The notes beneath the pieces were generated by a model, which was given only the letters and a program-made list of their open reading frames with translations, was not told the origin of the DNA and did no database searches. From Rhynchopus sp. YZ270_cl-10 (taxonomy: Eukaryota; Euglenozoa; Diplonemea; Diplonemida; Diplonemidae): 64,000 nucleotides of DNA. The position numbers and the translations under genes were made by a program. Below are positions 40,315 to 52,700 of the stretch, in pieces; position 1 is the first letter of the stretch; each line of letters begins with the position of its first letter. The stretch spans positions 930,001 to 994,000 of the forward strand of contig OZ037899.1 of NCBI GenBank assembly GCA_964035575.1. Reading direction: 5' to 3'.

Positions 40315-40946
40315 AAAAAACTCGGCACAAATGGACCCAAATCATCACATCGTTTCCTGGCCCTAGTCTACTGGAATGCCACACCATAGATTGGAACCAC
40401 GGAAACCGGTTCACCTGCAAAGGTGCTGTGATGGGGGGTACCACCGAGAGAGTCACGTTATCTCACTACAACCACAGCCACTCAGGTGAGGTGATCTGAG
40501 TCAGGGGCAGCTGTGTACAGAATGAGAGGGTCTGCATTTGCTATCACCCACATTTTGAAAAATGTCCCCATCCTATCTTCTTGCAGTTCGTTTCTGAGCA
40601 CAAAGAAAAAAAAACCTTCGCAATTTGCATCGATTCCCCCTCTGATCCTTTTACCCTTTGTTTTTTTTATTCCACCCCACAGTACGCTCCACCGATTTGT
40701 ACTCAGGAGAGCTTCGGTTCACCTCCTCCCTCCTTTTTGCATTCTACAGTACACTTTTAACTATCGGTGAACTAACGCGCAGAGTCTAATGAAAAAACAG
40801 AGACTGATGAATAAACCAAAGAACAATCTAATCCAGACTACGCAGAGAGGCTCATCATCTCATTAATTATAGAATTTTCCCCCTTCCTCCCTCTTCCTCT
40901 CTCTCTCTCTCTCTCCTACCCCACAACAGCGTACACAAAAGGCACA

Positions 40947-43900
40947 ATGGAGGCCGAACTATTAAGCCTATTTGGCCCCATGCTAGAAGACGACGAAGCA
41001 CAACTAGGGGAACAAGATGAAGCACAGGTGTCCGAGATTGAGTCGGAGATAGGGCTTATTATTGACCAGCTGAAGGATGTGGAAGAGGACTACGGGGCAC
41101 ATCCTACTGAAGGGGAGTGGAATGCGGACGCACCGTCGTCGAAGATTAAGTCGTGTTTGTACCATTTGGTGGGCATCTTTCATAAGGCCTCCGCGTTGTT
41201 CCATGAGGATTACTGTAAGGCGTTTAATCCGAAGAGTCGTACTGCACTGCGTCTGATCCACATCAGAAAATTCTTTCTTTCTCACGAAGAAACCCTTGCC
41301 ATGGTTGTGACTGTCGCGTTGATGGAGGGGATGGACGTTATGTTGTCGTGCATTGCGTTGAAACTTCTCCAGCTCCTCTGGTCCTCAATGCTCGATCCTG
41401 ACTACCCGGTTGTCACCGATCCTCTTGGATTGGGATTGCTTCGGGTAACGTTCGATGAGGTGACCGGATATGATTTTGACCGGGTCGTGAAGTTGGCGGC
41501 AAACCCTGAGGCGCTCTCCGGGGCGCATGCAGTGCAGCGTGCCTTGGCTACCTCGTTGTTAAGACATTGCGTAAGAGATGTTGAAAACTGTTACAAATTT
41601 GTGGAACACAAAGACGGCTACCTGAAGATCCTTCTCCGCCGCCTCATTGCATACCACCCTAGAGAGAGACCACGGTCACCCCGCAAGAAGTCGTCCCCAA
41701 GGAAGCGGAAGCCCCCAGCACAGCTCTCTGCGGCAAGCACCGCATCGCCGCCAACCGCCCCAGCGGACCGCATAGTGGTGCCCCTCCGGAGGGGGCGGCC
41801 GGGGGGGTCGGGCACTCCAGGCACCCCAGCGATAGGGTCTGCAGTAGCATCACCTACAGCATTTCCTACTAGCCCCCGGAGAACTGCAGAAAAGAGGCAA
41901 AGAGAAGACGAAGACCCCCGCGAAGTGGCGGTGGTTCAAGGCAGTGCGGGGTCTGGCCCTGTGGTGAACCCTGTTGTGGCAGGGTCGGCCTCGTCCGGTC
42001 CACCTCCGAGGTTGAGACGTCGTGGTCTTGCGTCGCGGATACGGAGGGTGACGGAGGTGGTGCAGGACGATACGTTGTTTCCGATAGGGTGTCATCCGGC
42101 AGCACCGCCGCCGCAGAGCTTGCAGGAGTTGGATACGCTGGGTGTCTTGCATGTGATGAGTGGGGTGGCGACGTGTCAAGAGACGCTTGCGCCGGCGTTG
42201 CAATACGATATGGTCGGTGTACTGATGCACCTCCTGCACCCAAGCCACCGTGCAGTGAGGTCGCACGACACCGTTATCGCAGGGTACAATGTGATTGCCG
42301 CGTTGCTGACGTATAAGAGGATTGCGTTTCAGTTTCTGGAGGCGGATGGGCTGGAGCAGATTGTCGACGACGCGATGCTGTCGACAGATGCGGGCAACTC
42401 TGCGGTGGTTCAGGGACAATGCTGTGCACTGCTGCAGTTCACGAAGATCACCTCTGCGCTCGAACGGTTTGCTTGCACAAAGAAGCACATCATCCCGAAG
42501 CTGGTTCTACTCCTGGTCACATTGCTGAAAGGGAAGCACTCTGTCGTGCACCGCCGCGAAGCAGGCCTTCTACTCTATGAATGCTTCAGCATCCCTACTT
42601 TGCTCGAAGGGTTTGACTCCCACCAAGACTCTCTCTCTGTGCTGGTCAATGCGTTGGATGAAAGCTCCAAACAGAGTGATTGTTCCTCAGGGGTGGAAGC
42701 ATCATTAACGCTTGCGTTGACGGCCTATATAAAGTCGCATCTGTTCCTCTCTACTTCGGTGCTGTGGCCTGCGTCGCAGAACTTTGGGAAAGGGGTGTAC
42801 CGGTCCTCCCCGCATAAGGTGCTGCCGAATAAGGCGAGCGTGATTTTGACGTTTTTGGAGCTGCCGTTGAGTGTCATTCAGCAGAGGCAGAGCGGGCCGG
42901 ATAAGAAGGTCGCGCACATTAGGGCACCAGGGTCGTCGACGGGGGGGACGTTGTTGACACGGTCGCGGCTGACCTTTATTGACAACTTGGAGAAGTGCGG
43001 TGTGATCCCAGTCCTCCTCCGGATTCTGCGTATCGCACTAAGGTGGACCGCAACGCAAACCCTCGAGCCTGTTCTCTTCCTTCTAGAGGTGCTTTCCTCC
43101 ATCCCCTTCCTGCACTCCATCATCGCACGATGCGACCTAGGGGAAAACCCCGTGACCTGTGGATTGGCTTTGCTTTTGGAGGTTTCGAATGAAAGTTGGG
43201 ATGATTTTCAGAAAGGTGAAGCGCCAAGGCATGTGAATGTCTCTGCGTTGACGTGTATTAGGAAATTGGTGACCCCAGCGCAGTTTGACGAGCAGAGCCG
43301 GCAGGATTACGATGAGATCTGGCAGTTGTTCCGGATCAACAGCGGGGTGCGGACGGTGTTGGACTGCTTTTTGGAGGGCTCTTCTGCGCCCCCAGCGTTG
43401 GTAGACCACAGCCGTAGCGAGGCGGTGCGCATTCTCCTTGCAATGACACCCCACCCCACCCTCAGAGGCATGCTCGCGAAGCTAGGCGTCCCGAAGCTCC
43501 TCCTCGGCATCCTCCACGGCCACACCGAACTGCACAACGCAGACTCAACCAACCCCATCGACCGCCCCACCGCAGTCTTTTACAACATCTTCAAGCAGGC
43601 TGCCACCTTAGTTGTCACTCTCGTCACCTCCGGCAAGTCTCCGGGGCATGAACAATCGATGTGGGAGCTCCCTACCATGGACTCTGCGTTGAAACGGCTT
43701 GAAAAGTCGGTCATCGTGCAGGGCACGGATGTGGAGTTTTCGGACAGAGAGCTGCTTGAGATTATTCAGGTGTACCTGAAGGGGCAAGGTCTGGAGAGGG
43801 CAGCAGAGGTGTTGAAGAAGGAGGCACGTCTTGGTGGGGTGTCTGCACCGCAGCGTCCGTTGCATGATTTGTCGGATATTGTAAAAGGGTTTCTTAAGAA

Positions 43901-45588
43901 GCAGCATATGGACTGTAAAAACCCGGTCTCGACATTGCCGGCATTCTCTTTGTGTCGTGGTACGCAGCCTGCCCTTCGTGCTGCTACAACAGAAAAGCGT
44001 GCACCCCACTCAAACGTCGCGCTTCGCGTCAGAGAACGAATGTGGAACCACAACACCCGATCGCACGCCCGCTACGACCGCCGTCTGGTCTACACCCATA
44101 TGAAGAGCAATGTACTCCGCAGGGGCCATTCTCATGCACAGATCATCTCTCTGCAGTTTGACCGCGAAGGGACCGGGGTTTTCCTTGGGTTGAATAGCGG
44201 GACGATTGTCTATTGTAAGACACAGAACGTCGTGGAGAAGGACGCGCAAGACTACCAGGTACGCGAAGAGCCTGAACCGGTGACCGGGATGAGGCTGTCG
44301 CGACTCCATGAAAAATGCGTTATTTGGAGCGAGGCGATGCTCTCCCTGCATACAGTCGGTGGAGATGCAGGGGTGTCAGATGCGCTGTTCTCGTTGGAAG
44401 GGCGGTCGGGGGTGTTTGGAAACTATAATAGAGACCTGCTGACGGTGACCTCGGTAGGAGAGTCGAAGTCGTCGTTGTACAACCTAGAGACAAACGCCAC
44501 TGTTGCCACCTTTTACGACCAAGACCGTACTCTCGAGAATGAGTTCAACCTCGCATGCACGGACCCGCAAGACCACCTTCTCCTCTCAGACTCGGTGCTG
44601 TATGATATCAGACAAAGCACGCAGAGTCCTATCTACAGCTATGATAAATTCACGCATAACTCGAGGGGCATCTTTGCACCTTCCATGAATGAAGTTATCA
44701 TTGACAAAGATGTATGTAAAAAAGCAAAAAAAAAAAAAAAAGCAGCGGAGATTGCACACAACCGAGGCAACTACGGTGCTCCAACAATTTATCAAAAAAC
44801 AAAAAACAAAATAAAAAAAAAACACAACACAGGTGTGGGACATCCGTACACACAAACTGATCCGCGCCATTCCCGCCCTCTCTCAGTCCCTCATGAGCCT
44901 CAGCTCGGAAGGGAACGTCATCTACGGTATGTGCTTTTTCTCCTCCCCCCTCCCCCTTCCCTCAACAACCTATCACAGGGTACCAGCCACGCTACTCAGA
45001 CAGCGACACGCTGACGCAGGGTTCTTCTATGTATGCAAACCATTTCTCTTTTTTTTTTTAACGGCACATTTTGGCAAAAAGGGAAAATAGAATTGATGGA
45101 ATGCCTGCAAAATTTGTTTTTCATCCACCATTTGTTGTTATTTCCTACTCATAAAGCGGAAAGCTCACGGAAGGCGACAATGCGTCTGCAAACGCAAACC
45201 ATCTTTTATCTTTTATTCACTGTTGTTATTTATTTTGAACACATTTCTCTACAGCGTCTCTGTAGTGGACGGTGTGCACTATGACCTGATTGCGACACAT
45301 GACCAAGGCGACGCGGTGACGGATGTAGCGGTAGACCCCACAGGACGCCTCCTCGGGTGCACGCTGCTGAAGGACCGCTGTTCCGACACAGCTGCAAAGT
45401 TGCTGCAGATCGGTCGCAGCAAGAAGCGCGTCGGGGATGGAGAGGACAGCGAGACGCAAGACGACGACGATGGCGGCAGCAACGAAGAAGACGAGGAAGA
45501 CGAAGAGGACGGCCCCTTCCCGGACGAGCTTCTCGACCAGTCGGACAGCGACAGCGACAGTGGTGTCACAATACAGAATTGGCATTGA
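40947..45588 (+). CDS. DCAF1 (VprBP) homologue, CUL4-DDB1 substrate receptor (4 exons)
   Basis: Substrate receptor of CUL4-DDB1 ubiquitin ligases, nuclear in other eukaryotes. Exons 40947-44711, 44833-44926, 44979-45030 and 45255-45588 give 1414 residues (human about 1500). The N-terminal 930 residues are armadillo-like helices, interrupted by a basic/Pro-rich disordered insert at about 240-370. A LisH motif lies at 931-963 (LLEIIQVYLKGQGLERAAEV), then a WD40 propeller from about 1049 to 1330. The DDB1-contact motifs appear as YDIR (near 1223) and WDIR (first residues of exon 2), in the same spacing as WDVR/WDLR of human DCAF1. The C-terminus is the expected acidic tail (EEDEEDEEDG). All introns begin GTATG and all joins keep frame. 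An internal chromo-like region is not apparent. Confidence 0.93.
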
Positions 45589-45723
45589 AAACAAAAAAAA
45601 ATGACCCCCCCATCTACCGTATTCCAATGTTCGTAAAAAAGGTCGAACTTCCAGAAATATCCTGAAAAGGTCGAACATATTTACGCTGCTTACAGCTTCC
45701 CTGTACACCACTCCCAAGCGCAA

Positions 45724-45783
45724 CACTCCCGCGGAGTGTCAGTACCTGCGTCCCAGAGGCGTTTTGCACTATCAACTTCACTT
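45724..45783 (+). repeat. Dispersed repeat C, good copy
   Basis: ACTCCCGCGGAGTGTCAGTA then CCTGCGTCCCAGAGGCGTTT and TGCACTATCAACTTCACTTT. Confidence 0.75.
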
Positions 45784-46208
45784 TATGGTCGATACTTTGT
45801 ACGAACACAGTAAGTCATATGTATACAGGCGACTTTGTGTACCCTACTAACCCCGCAAGACGGAGATGTAATCTCTTTGGTAATCACGTAGACTACTATC
45901 TTCTTGGAAAGCTGCTTGTTGTCTCCATCAGACAGTTTAAGAATAAAAAACAAAACAAAAACAAAACAAAAAAAAAAAAAAACGATCCAAAAATAAAGTA
46001 AAAACCCCATCAAAATAGTGAATAAAAAGAAGAAAATAGTGAAGGAAAAAAAAATAATGCGGAAGAGAGAAGAAAGCAAGAGAGGCGTTGAGGTTGAAAA
46101 AAAGTGCGGGTAAAAAAAGCTTATGTTTTTTTTTTGTACTTTTTTTTTGTGCTATTTCAGTACAAGGAGGAGGTGAAGTGCGGTCGGGGAGGCAGTATAG
46201 CATCCCCC

Positions 46209-46255
46209 TATGTTCTTTTTGGTACACTGCCACGAGAGGGCTGTTGTACTCGACG
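46209..46255 (+). repeat. Repeat A, 3' part only
   Basis: TTTTGGTACACTGCCACGAG then AGGGCTGTTGTACTCGACGT. Confidence 0.5.
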
Positions 46256-46726
46256 TCACATTTTTTGTTTATTTTCTATGGTCTCTTGTGTTCCCTGTGG
46301 CAAACCTTTTCTGTACACTTGTGAGAAAAAAGGAGTTTTTGTTTTGTTTTGTTTTCCCCCCTGTTTTCCTAGCACCCAAAAAATCCGTTTTCTCAGTGGG
46401 GTGGGTGAAGCAAAATGAACGCAAAGTATGAAAAAAAAAGCGAAATATTTTCCTTCTTTTTCCTCCCCCACGGAACCTCTGGTTGCTGAGTGTAGCGTAG
46501 CATGGTACTGTGGGTGTGCGACGTTGTTCTGTTGTTGTCGGTGTGATGTGCACACTGCAGTACTCCTTGATCGATGTATCGTCGCTGCCTTTCTTGACGC
46601 GATTCTTAACTAAATGATTACTATCACCTGCAGAAGACACTTTTCTTTTTTACACAACTCAGTTACACAAACATTGGTGAGGTGGTTTGAAGAGATAATT
46701 CCTGAAACCTGAATTCTCGGAAGAGA

Positions 46727-49700
46727 ATGGGAAGAACAGGGCCTAGCGCCCTTGTGGGGGTGGCCCTGCTCGGGGTTGCCCTTGTTGGGCATGTTGGAGA
46801 AGCTGCAAACACAAAGACGGTGACGTACACAATGTCGAAGTCGAAGTCGCGCAGTCTGTCAACCTCGAAGTCGGCGTCTGTGTCGCTGTCGCTGCCGACG
46901 GGGTCGATGTCGTACTCGCTGCCGTCTGGGACAGCGTCGTCGTCGCTGTCGCTGCCGACAGGGTCGATGTCGTTCTCACTGCCGTCTGGAACAGCGTCCT
47001 TCTCAGGGTCGCTGTCGAAGTCGAAGTCGGCGTCCGTGTCGCTGTCGCTGCCAACGGGGACGGCGTCGGCGTCTGGGTCGCTGTCGAAGTCTCTGTCGCT
47101 GTCGACGTCGCTGACGCAGTCGCTGTCGAAGACAGTGTCGCTGACACACTCGCTTGGGTCGTACAACAACTACACGATGGGGATGTACCACGGGGCCACG
47201 CTGCGGGAGGGTGACGAGTTCCGTGTGCGTGTGCAGACGGTGCTGCAGACACCAGACGGGACGAAGCGTGTGGAGTACGCACTGAACTCGACGGCTGCAG
47301 CGCAGTTTGACGTGCGCATGTACACGTGGGACTCGACGAAGGACATCCGGTGCGAGTACACAAGCGCCACGCCGCTGGCACAGACGACGGAGTACGGGAT
47401 GTCTATGGCGGACAGTGCGGCAGGGGACCGGTTTGTGTCGTCTGCTCACGCAACGTTTGTGGCACCGGCATCGACAACGACGTTTGTTGTGTGCTTCAAG
47501 CACGTGCTGGACTCGCGTTTGTTTGACAAGGAGACGCAGGCTGAGTTCGGGCAGTGGAAGATGCTTGTGCTCGGGAACGGGGAGTACAAGTTCACACCGC
47601 AGGCAGCGAAGCTGTGGTACTACCTGCCCGACGCGACGCTGGGGCAGTACGCAGTGGTGCAGCTGCTGTCGGCGCAGGCGAACTTCAACTTCACGTACGC
47701 GCCGAGCGGGTGTGCGACGGCAGAGTTCAAGTGTGCGGACGGGGACAACCTGAAGATTGTGAAGCAGGGGGACCCGTGCACGTACGAGTACCAGACGTTT
47801 GGGCTGCCGTACTACGGGACGAACTACGTGGACGCGGCAGGGACGTGGCAGGGCGAGGGGACGCGCGGGCTGCTGGAGGGTGCGACTGCGGGCGGTGTGG
47901 GTGTGTTTGGGACGCCGTACGCAAACCCGCTGGTGGACTCGTGGTCGTCGAGCGGGACGTACTACGCACAGAACTCGACGGTGACGCCGATGTGGTCGGA
48001 GGCGATGGTGTACGTGCGTCTGCCGCAGACGGCGGCGAAGTACGACATCTGCTACTCGTCGCGGCAGGAGCGTGCGGAGGTGTCGAACCTGAACAGCACG
48101 AACGCAACTGCACCCGTGTGGCGGAAGCTGTACCGCTGCACGTCGCCGTCAGCGTGTGCGTCGAACTCGGCGAACCTGTACTTCACTGCCGTGGTGGAGC
48201 CTGTCGGGTGGTCGATGGTGGACATGACGCCCGGGACGTGGGGGGAGATTGTGTTTGACGACAGCGGTGCCGGGGCGCTGAACAACCTGCCGGCGTCGAG
48301 CACAGTGGCGGTGAGTGCGCCGCAGGCGTCTGGGGCGGACCCGATGGTGATGACGACGAGTGCGAACTACTGGGCGCCGTCTGGGGGCGACTACTTCCGT
48401 ATTGTGGCGGCTGCGTCGCTGGCAGAGGCACAGACGGACGGACGTGCGCACCCGTGGCCGACAGCGGCGAAGACAGGGTCGCAGCCGCTGGCAGGGTGCT
48501 GGTCGCGTGCGCTGGACACAGCGTCGTCGTCGTCGCAGGGAGGCTTCGTGGAGGAGGAGACGCCGTACCCGATTGGGTCGCGCAACCTTGTTGGGGACCC
48601 GACGGCGTCTGGGGCGGCGGACGCGACGAGCGGTGTGGCGGTGACGGTGTCGACGCTGTACGTGCCGGCGACGCGGTACTCGCAGTGGTATGTGTGCTAC
48701 CGGAAGACGTGCACGTACAGCGGGGCGACGTGCACGAAGAACTCGGGGATGCGTGTGCTGCCGTTCCACAAGGGCGGGACTGGCTCGCTGCCCGTGCGTT
48801 GGACACACCTGAACGACTCGTACCTGCCGGGGACGACGTCGACGGCAGCACACCCGCTTGTGCCGGACTACATTGTGAATCAGGACGCGGCGGGCGCACC
48901 GGCGTACCCTGCGTGGGCGACGTGGTACATGAACGACACGCGCACGGGTACGTGGGGCCCGCTTGTGGTTGAGACAGTGAACGCGACGGCGCCTATGGGG
49001 CTGGACACGCGCGCGTGGAACTTCGGGCGCACGTACGCGACAGGCGACCGCGTGGGGCAGACTGTGGGGAGTGTGCTGCGCCTGGTGCAGGCGGGGAAGC
49101 CGTGTGACTACGCGTCGTTCCGCCCGATCCCCTCTGTGGGGGCGGAGAACAAAGACGGTGGTATGGTGGAGTGCAACAACGCCGGGGCCGAGACGGACAT
49201 GACGGCGTGCGCAGGGTCGATGTCGGACGTGGCGGCGTCGTCGAACGCGGCGTACTACATCACCGTCCCGGACATCACAAACTACATTGTGTGCCACAGA
49301 AACCGCTTCTTCAACTGGGTTGCGCTGTCGCCGTCGGGCACGACAGGGGCGTGGAACGACAAGACGAAGCCGATGCCGGACAGCGTGCTGGAGCGTGGGG
49401 CGTGGGTGTCGCCGTCGTCGTACTTCACACCGACGACGTCTGCCCTGACGTCGCTGTCGCTGTCTGCGGTGGAGATGCGTGCAGGGATGGAGGCGCTGTT
49501 CCTTGTCACGGACGCAACGGTGTCGCTGCAGGTGGGCCCGCGGAAGGCATGTGCCGGGGGCTGCCCGGCGTCCGGGGACGTGCTGCGCCTTGTGGCGGCG
49601 GACAAGAACTGCGACATCAACCCGTACAACTGGAACCGGGGGCTGCTGGCAGACGCACACCTGTCGCTGATCTGCAACGTGACTGGTGCGGGGTCGATTG

Positions 49701-52700
49701 CGCAGTCTGGGCTGTACTACGACTCGGCGTCGGTGCGCGCCTGTGCGCTGGCGGGGCCGACACAGACGATGTGCCAGAACGCGACGTGCAACTCGACAGA
49801 ACCTCACCTGGCGGAGCTGGCGGCGAAGACGCCCGACATTTATGACGACATTGTGCCACACGACCACACGTACACGGGTGGGCACGCGACGGTGGCGGCT
49901 GTGGTGGTGATGCCGCCGCACATCACGACGTCGAACGGGCCAAACTTCTACAAGGTGTGCTACAAGCAGGCGGGGATGGACAACTGGGCCGTGTTTAACG
50001 AGACCTGGGAGGTGAAGCCTGCGCCGGCAATGAAGGTGTCGCCGGCACGCATCAGCGAGGTGCTGCTGGGCGGGGAGCTGAAGCGGTTCCGCGTGCAGCT
50101 GACGACGGGGACGCTGGCTGTGACGGACAACAACGGTACGATTACGGCGGACTTCTCGCTGTACGCGAAGCTGGTGCCCTTCAGCACGATGGAGCAGAAC
50201 CGCTACTGCCAGAACCAGGCCGGGAGCTCGGAGGGGGAGATCTACTCTGCGGCAACGTCGAAGTTCAACCTGCTGACGGACGGGGCCAACAACACCGTCG
50301 ACTTCTACCTGACGGTGCCGCACACGCCGGGGAACTACTCGCTGTGCGTCCAGCTGCGTCAGTCGTCTGAGGACTGGATGTCGTGGTGGCGCCCGGGATC
50401 TGCGGACGCGAACGCGTACGACTACAAGGTGATTGACAACGGGGTGCGTTGGTACGTGACGCCCGGGAACCAGCCGACGAACCAGGGGCTGTCGAAGGTG
50501 CAGTTCCTGCGGTGCGCACCGACGGTAAACCACACGTGCTCGCCGGCAGCAAGCCAGGACGTGTTTGACACGAACCCCGGGAAGGACGCAGCGAAGATTG
50601 TGGCCGTGGGGTCTGCGTGCCACGATGGGTCGACGAACCTGACGCAGTGGGGGACGTCCGTGCACGTGTGGACGGAGCCCGGGGCAACTGCGTCGGCGCT
50701 TGGGATGACGGACCTGGGGCCGGCGGACGGGCCGAGCGACGTGGCGGAGCTGCGTACGGTGCTGCCTGCGGCGACGAACGACGCACGCACGCAGTACAAG
50801 GTGTGCATTCGCACGGTGTTCCTGCAGGGTGGGCTGGGCGGGACGGCACTGAAGGCACGCTGGGTGGAGGTGCAGGAGGCTCAGGGGCTCAGCGGGCAGC
50901 ACCTGGTGCAGGCGGCGACGGGGCGTGCCGGGTTCCGCACAGAGATGGGGCTTGTGAAGTCGTGGACGCTGAACGCGGCGCTGCGGCCTGCGGTGAGCCT
51001 GTACTCGTCGGAGGCGAAGGCGGACGCGACTGCGCTTGCGGGTGTGTCGACACAGTATGTGGCGGACGTGACGGCAGCGACGGCGACTGCGACGGACGGG
51101 TTTGTCTTCAACACGTACAGCAGCACAGCGTCGAACACAGAGCTGCAGGCACAGAACATCTTCAAGCTTGTGATGTCGAAGACCCCTGTCGGGCGTCTCC
51201 CGAAGGACCCGAGCACAGAGGCGACGTGGGGGACGTTGTCGAACTGGGCCGGGTCCGGTGTCGGGGTGGACTGCATGTCGCCGGCCGCGGTGTCGAACGT
51301 GGGGACGTGCACGGACAACGACACGACGAGCGGGACGCCGTTCTGCCCGTACCTCGCGTCGACGACGTCGGGGACGTCGATTGGGGCGTACTTCCACATC
51401 CCGCTGAACCCGGGGAGCTACCAGGTGTGCTACAAGGTGAACCACACAAGCCTGACGGTGGCAAACCCGTGGCTGCGTCTGGCGTCGAGCAGCGAGGGGG
51501 ACTACCTGCTGCACTCGCACCCGGCGTTCCTGGAGATGATTGTGGGGTCTGCGCAGGCGAACATGTCTGTGTTCGACCTTCGGACGATGGAGAGCACGTG
51601 GGACACGACTGGGGAGCAGGTGTCTGTGTCGTCGTGGTGCGGGACTTCGAGCGGGGTGAACTGCACGGCGCTGAACGGAGCCTCTGGGTTCACAACCGAC
51701 CTGGTGACGATTGCGAACGACACGCAAGTGTGCCCGACGCCGTCGACTGTGGCGGGGAGCGCGACCGGGGCGCCGGAGTGGTTCCAGCTGGTGCGGACAA
51801 CAAACGCGTCGGCAATGGTGGCGGACACGTGGGGAACGACAACGGCATCGGCGTTTGCGCTGCCGCCTGCGCTGTACCCGGCCACGTCTGGGCAGTACAA
51901 GATCTGTGTGTTCAAGGCTGGGGAGGCGACGGCGACGGCAATGGGGAACGCGTCGGCGAAGCAGGTGACGAAGAAGGGTGTGGTGTACCAGCTGTACAAC
52001 CGCGGTCTGAAGAAGTACGGAGGCGGGAGCGGGTACTGGCGCGACTCGAACATCCCGCCGTCGCAGCTGACGGTGACGTCGACGCTGGCGTTCAACTCGT
52101 CGCTGCGCTTCATGCAGTTCACAACGGCGACGACGCTCGAGACGCTGTACGGGGCGTCGGCGGTGAGTGCGGCGTCTGTGACGGACGCGACAACGGGGAT
52201 GGTGTCGCGCACGCCGCTACTGACGTCTGGGGCGGTGGTTGTGTACGACGTGCAGGTGGCGACGAAGGACAAGCTGCCTGTGCCGTTTGGGTCGTTCCCG
52301 CTGGTGGTGAAGCGGTGTGCGCAGGCGACGGCGTTCGCAGGGCTCGAGTGTGTGGCGGCATCGCAGGTGGATCCGACTGTGTCGCCGGGCCCGTTCACGG
52401 TGTGGGCGATTGGGGGCGCGTGCAAGCAGGCGAATGCCACACAGTATGGGTGGGAGCGGAACGGCCTGCGCCAGTTCACCCAGTCTGGGCAGGTGCGTCT
52501 GTCGCTGCAGTACCGGTCTGCGTGCCCGGCGGGGGAGTTCGGGTGCGGGGTGCGGTTTGAGGCAACGACGCAGAGCGGGGTGCAGCTGCTGTCGCCTGCG
52601 CAGTGGGTGAACGTGGCGGCCAAGGCACCGAACGGTGTGGCGCTGGACGGGCACGAGCCGAACACCGCGCACAAGGGGACGGCGATGAAGACGACCGGGT

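Larger units (their letters stand above)
38533..40946. other. 2.4-kb spacer with two inverted-repeat elements
   Basis: No gene seen. Holds repeat B (38854-38893), a 184-bp foldback (38984-39167), a 930-bp element (39385-40314) and a CT-repeat run (40898-40917) just before the DCAF1 gene. A weak repeat B (40838-40885) adjoins it. Confidence 0.6.
45589..46726. other. Spacer between DCAF1 and the giant surface-protein gene
   Basis: No gene seen. Contains repeat C (45724-45783), a partial repeat A (46209-46255) and several A/T runs. Confidence 0.6.

Noticed and set aside
48149-51727. 1192-codon open frame on the minus strand within the giant gene
   Set aside because: It is Arg/His/Val-rich and mirrors the strong G/C third-position bias of the + strand gene, which removes stop codons from the complementary frame. 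The + strand frame has a signal peptide, ordered modules and a GPI-type tail.
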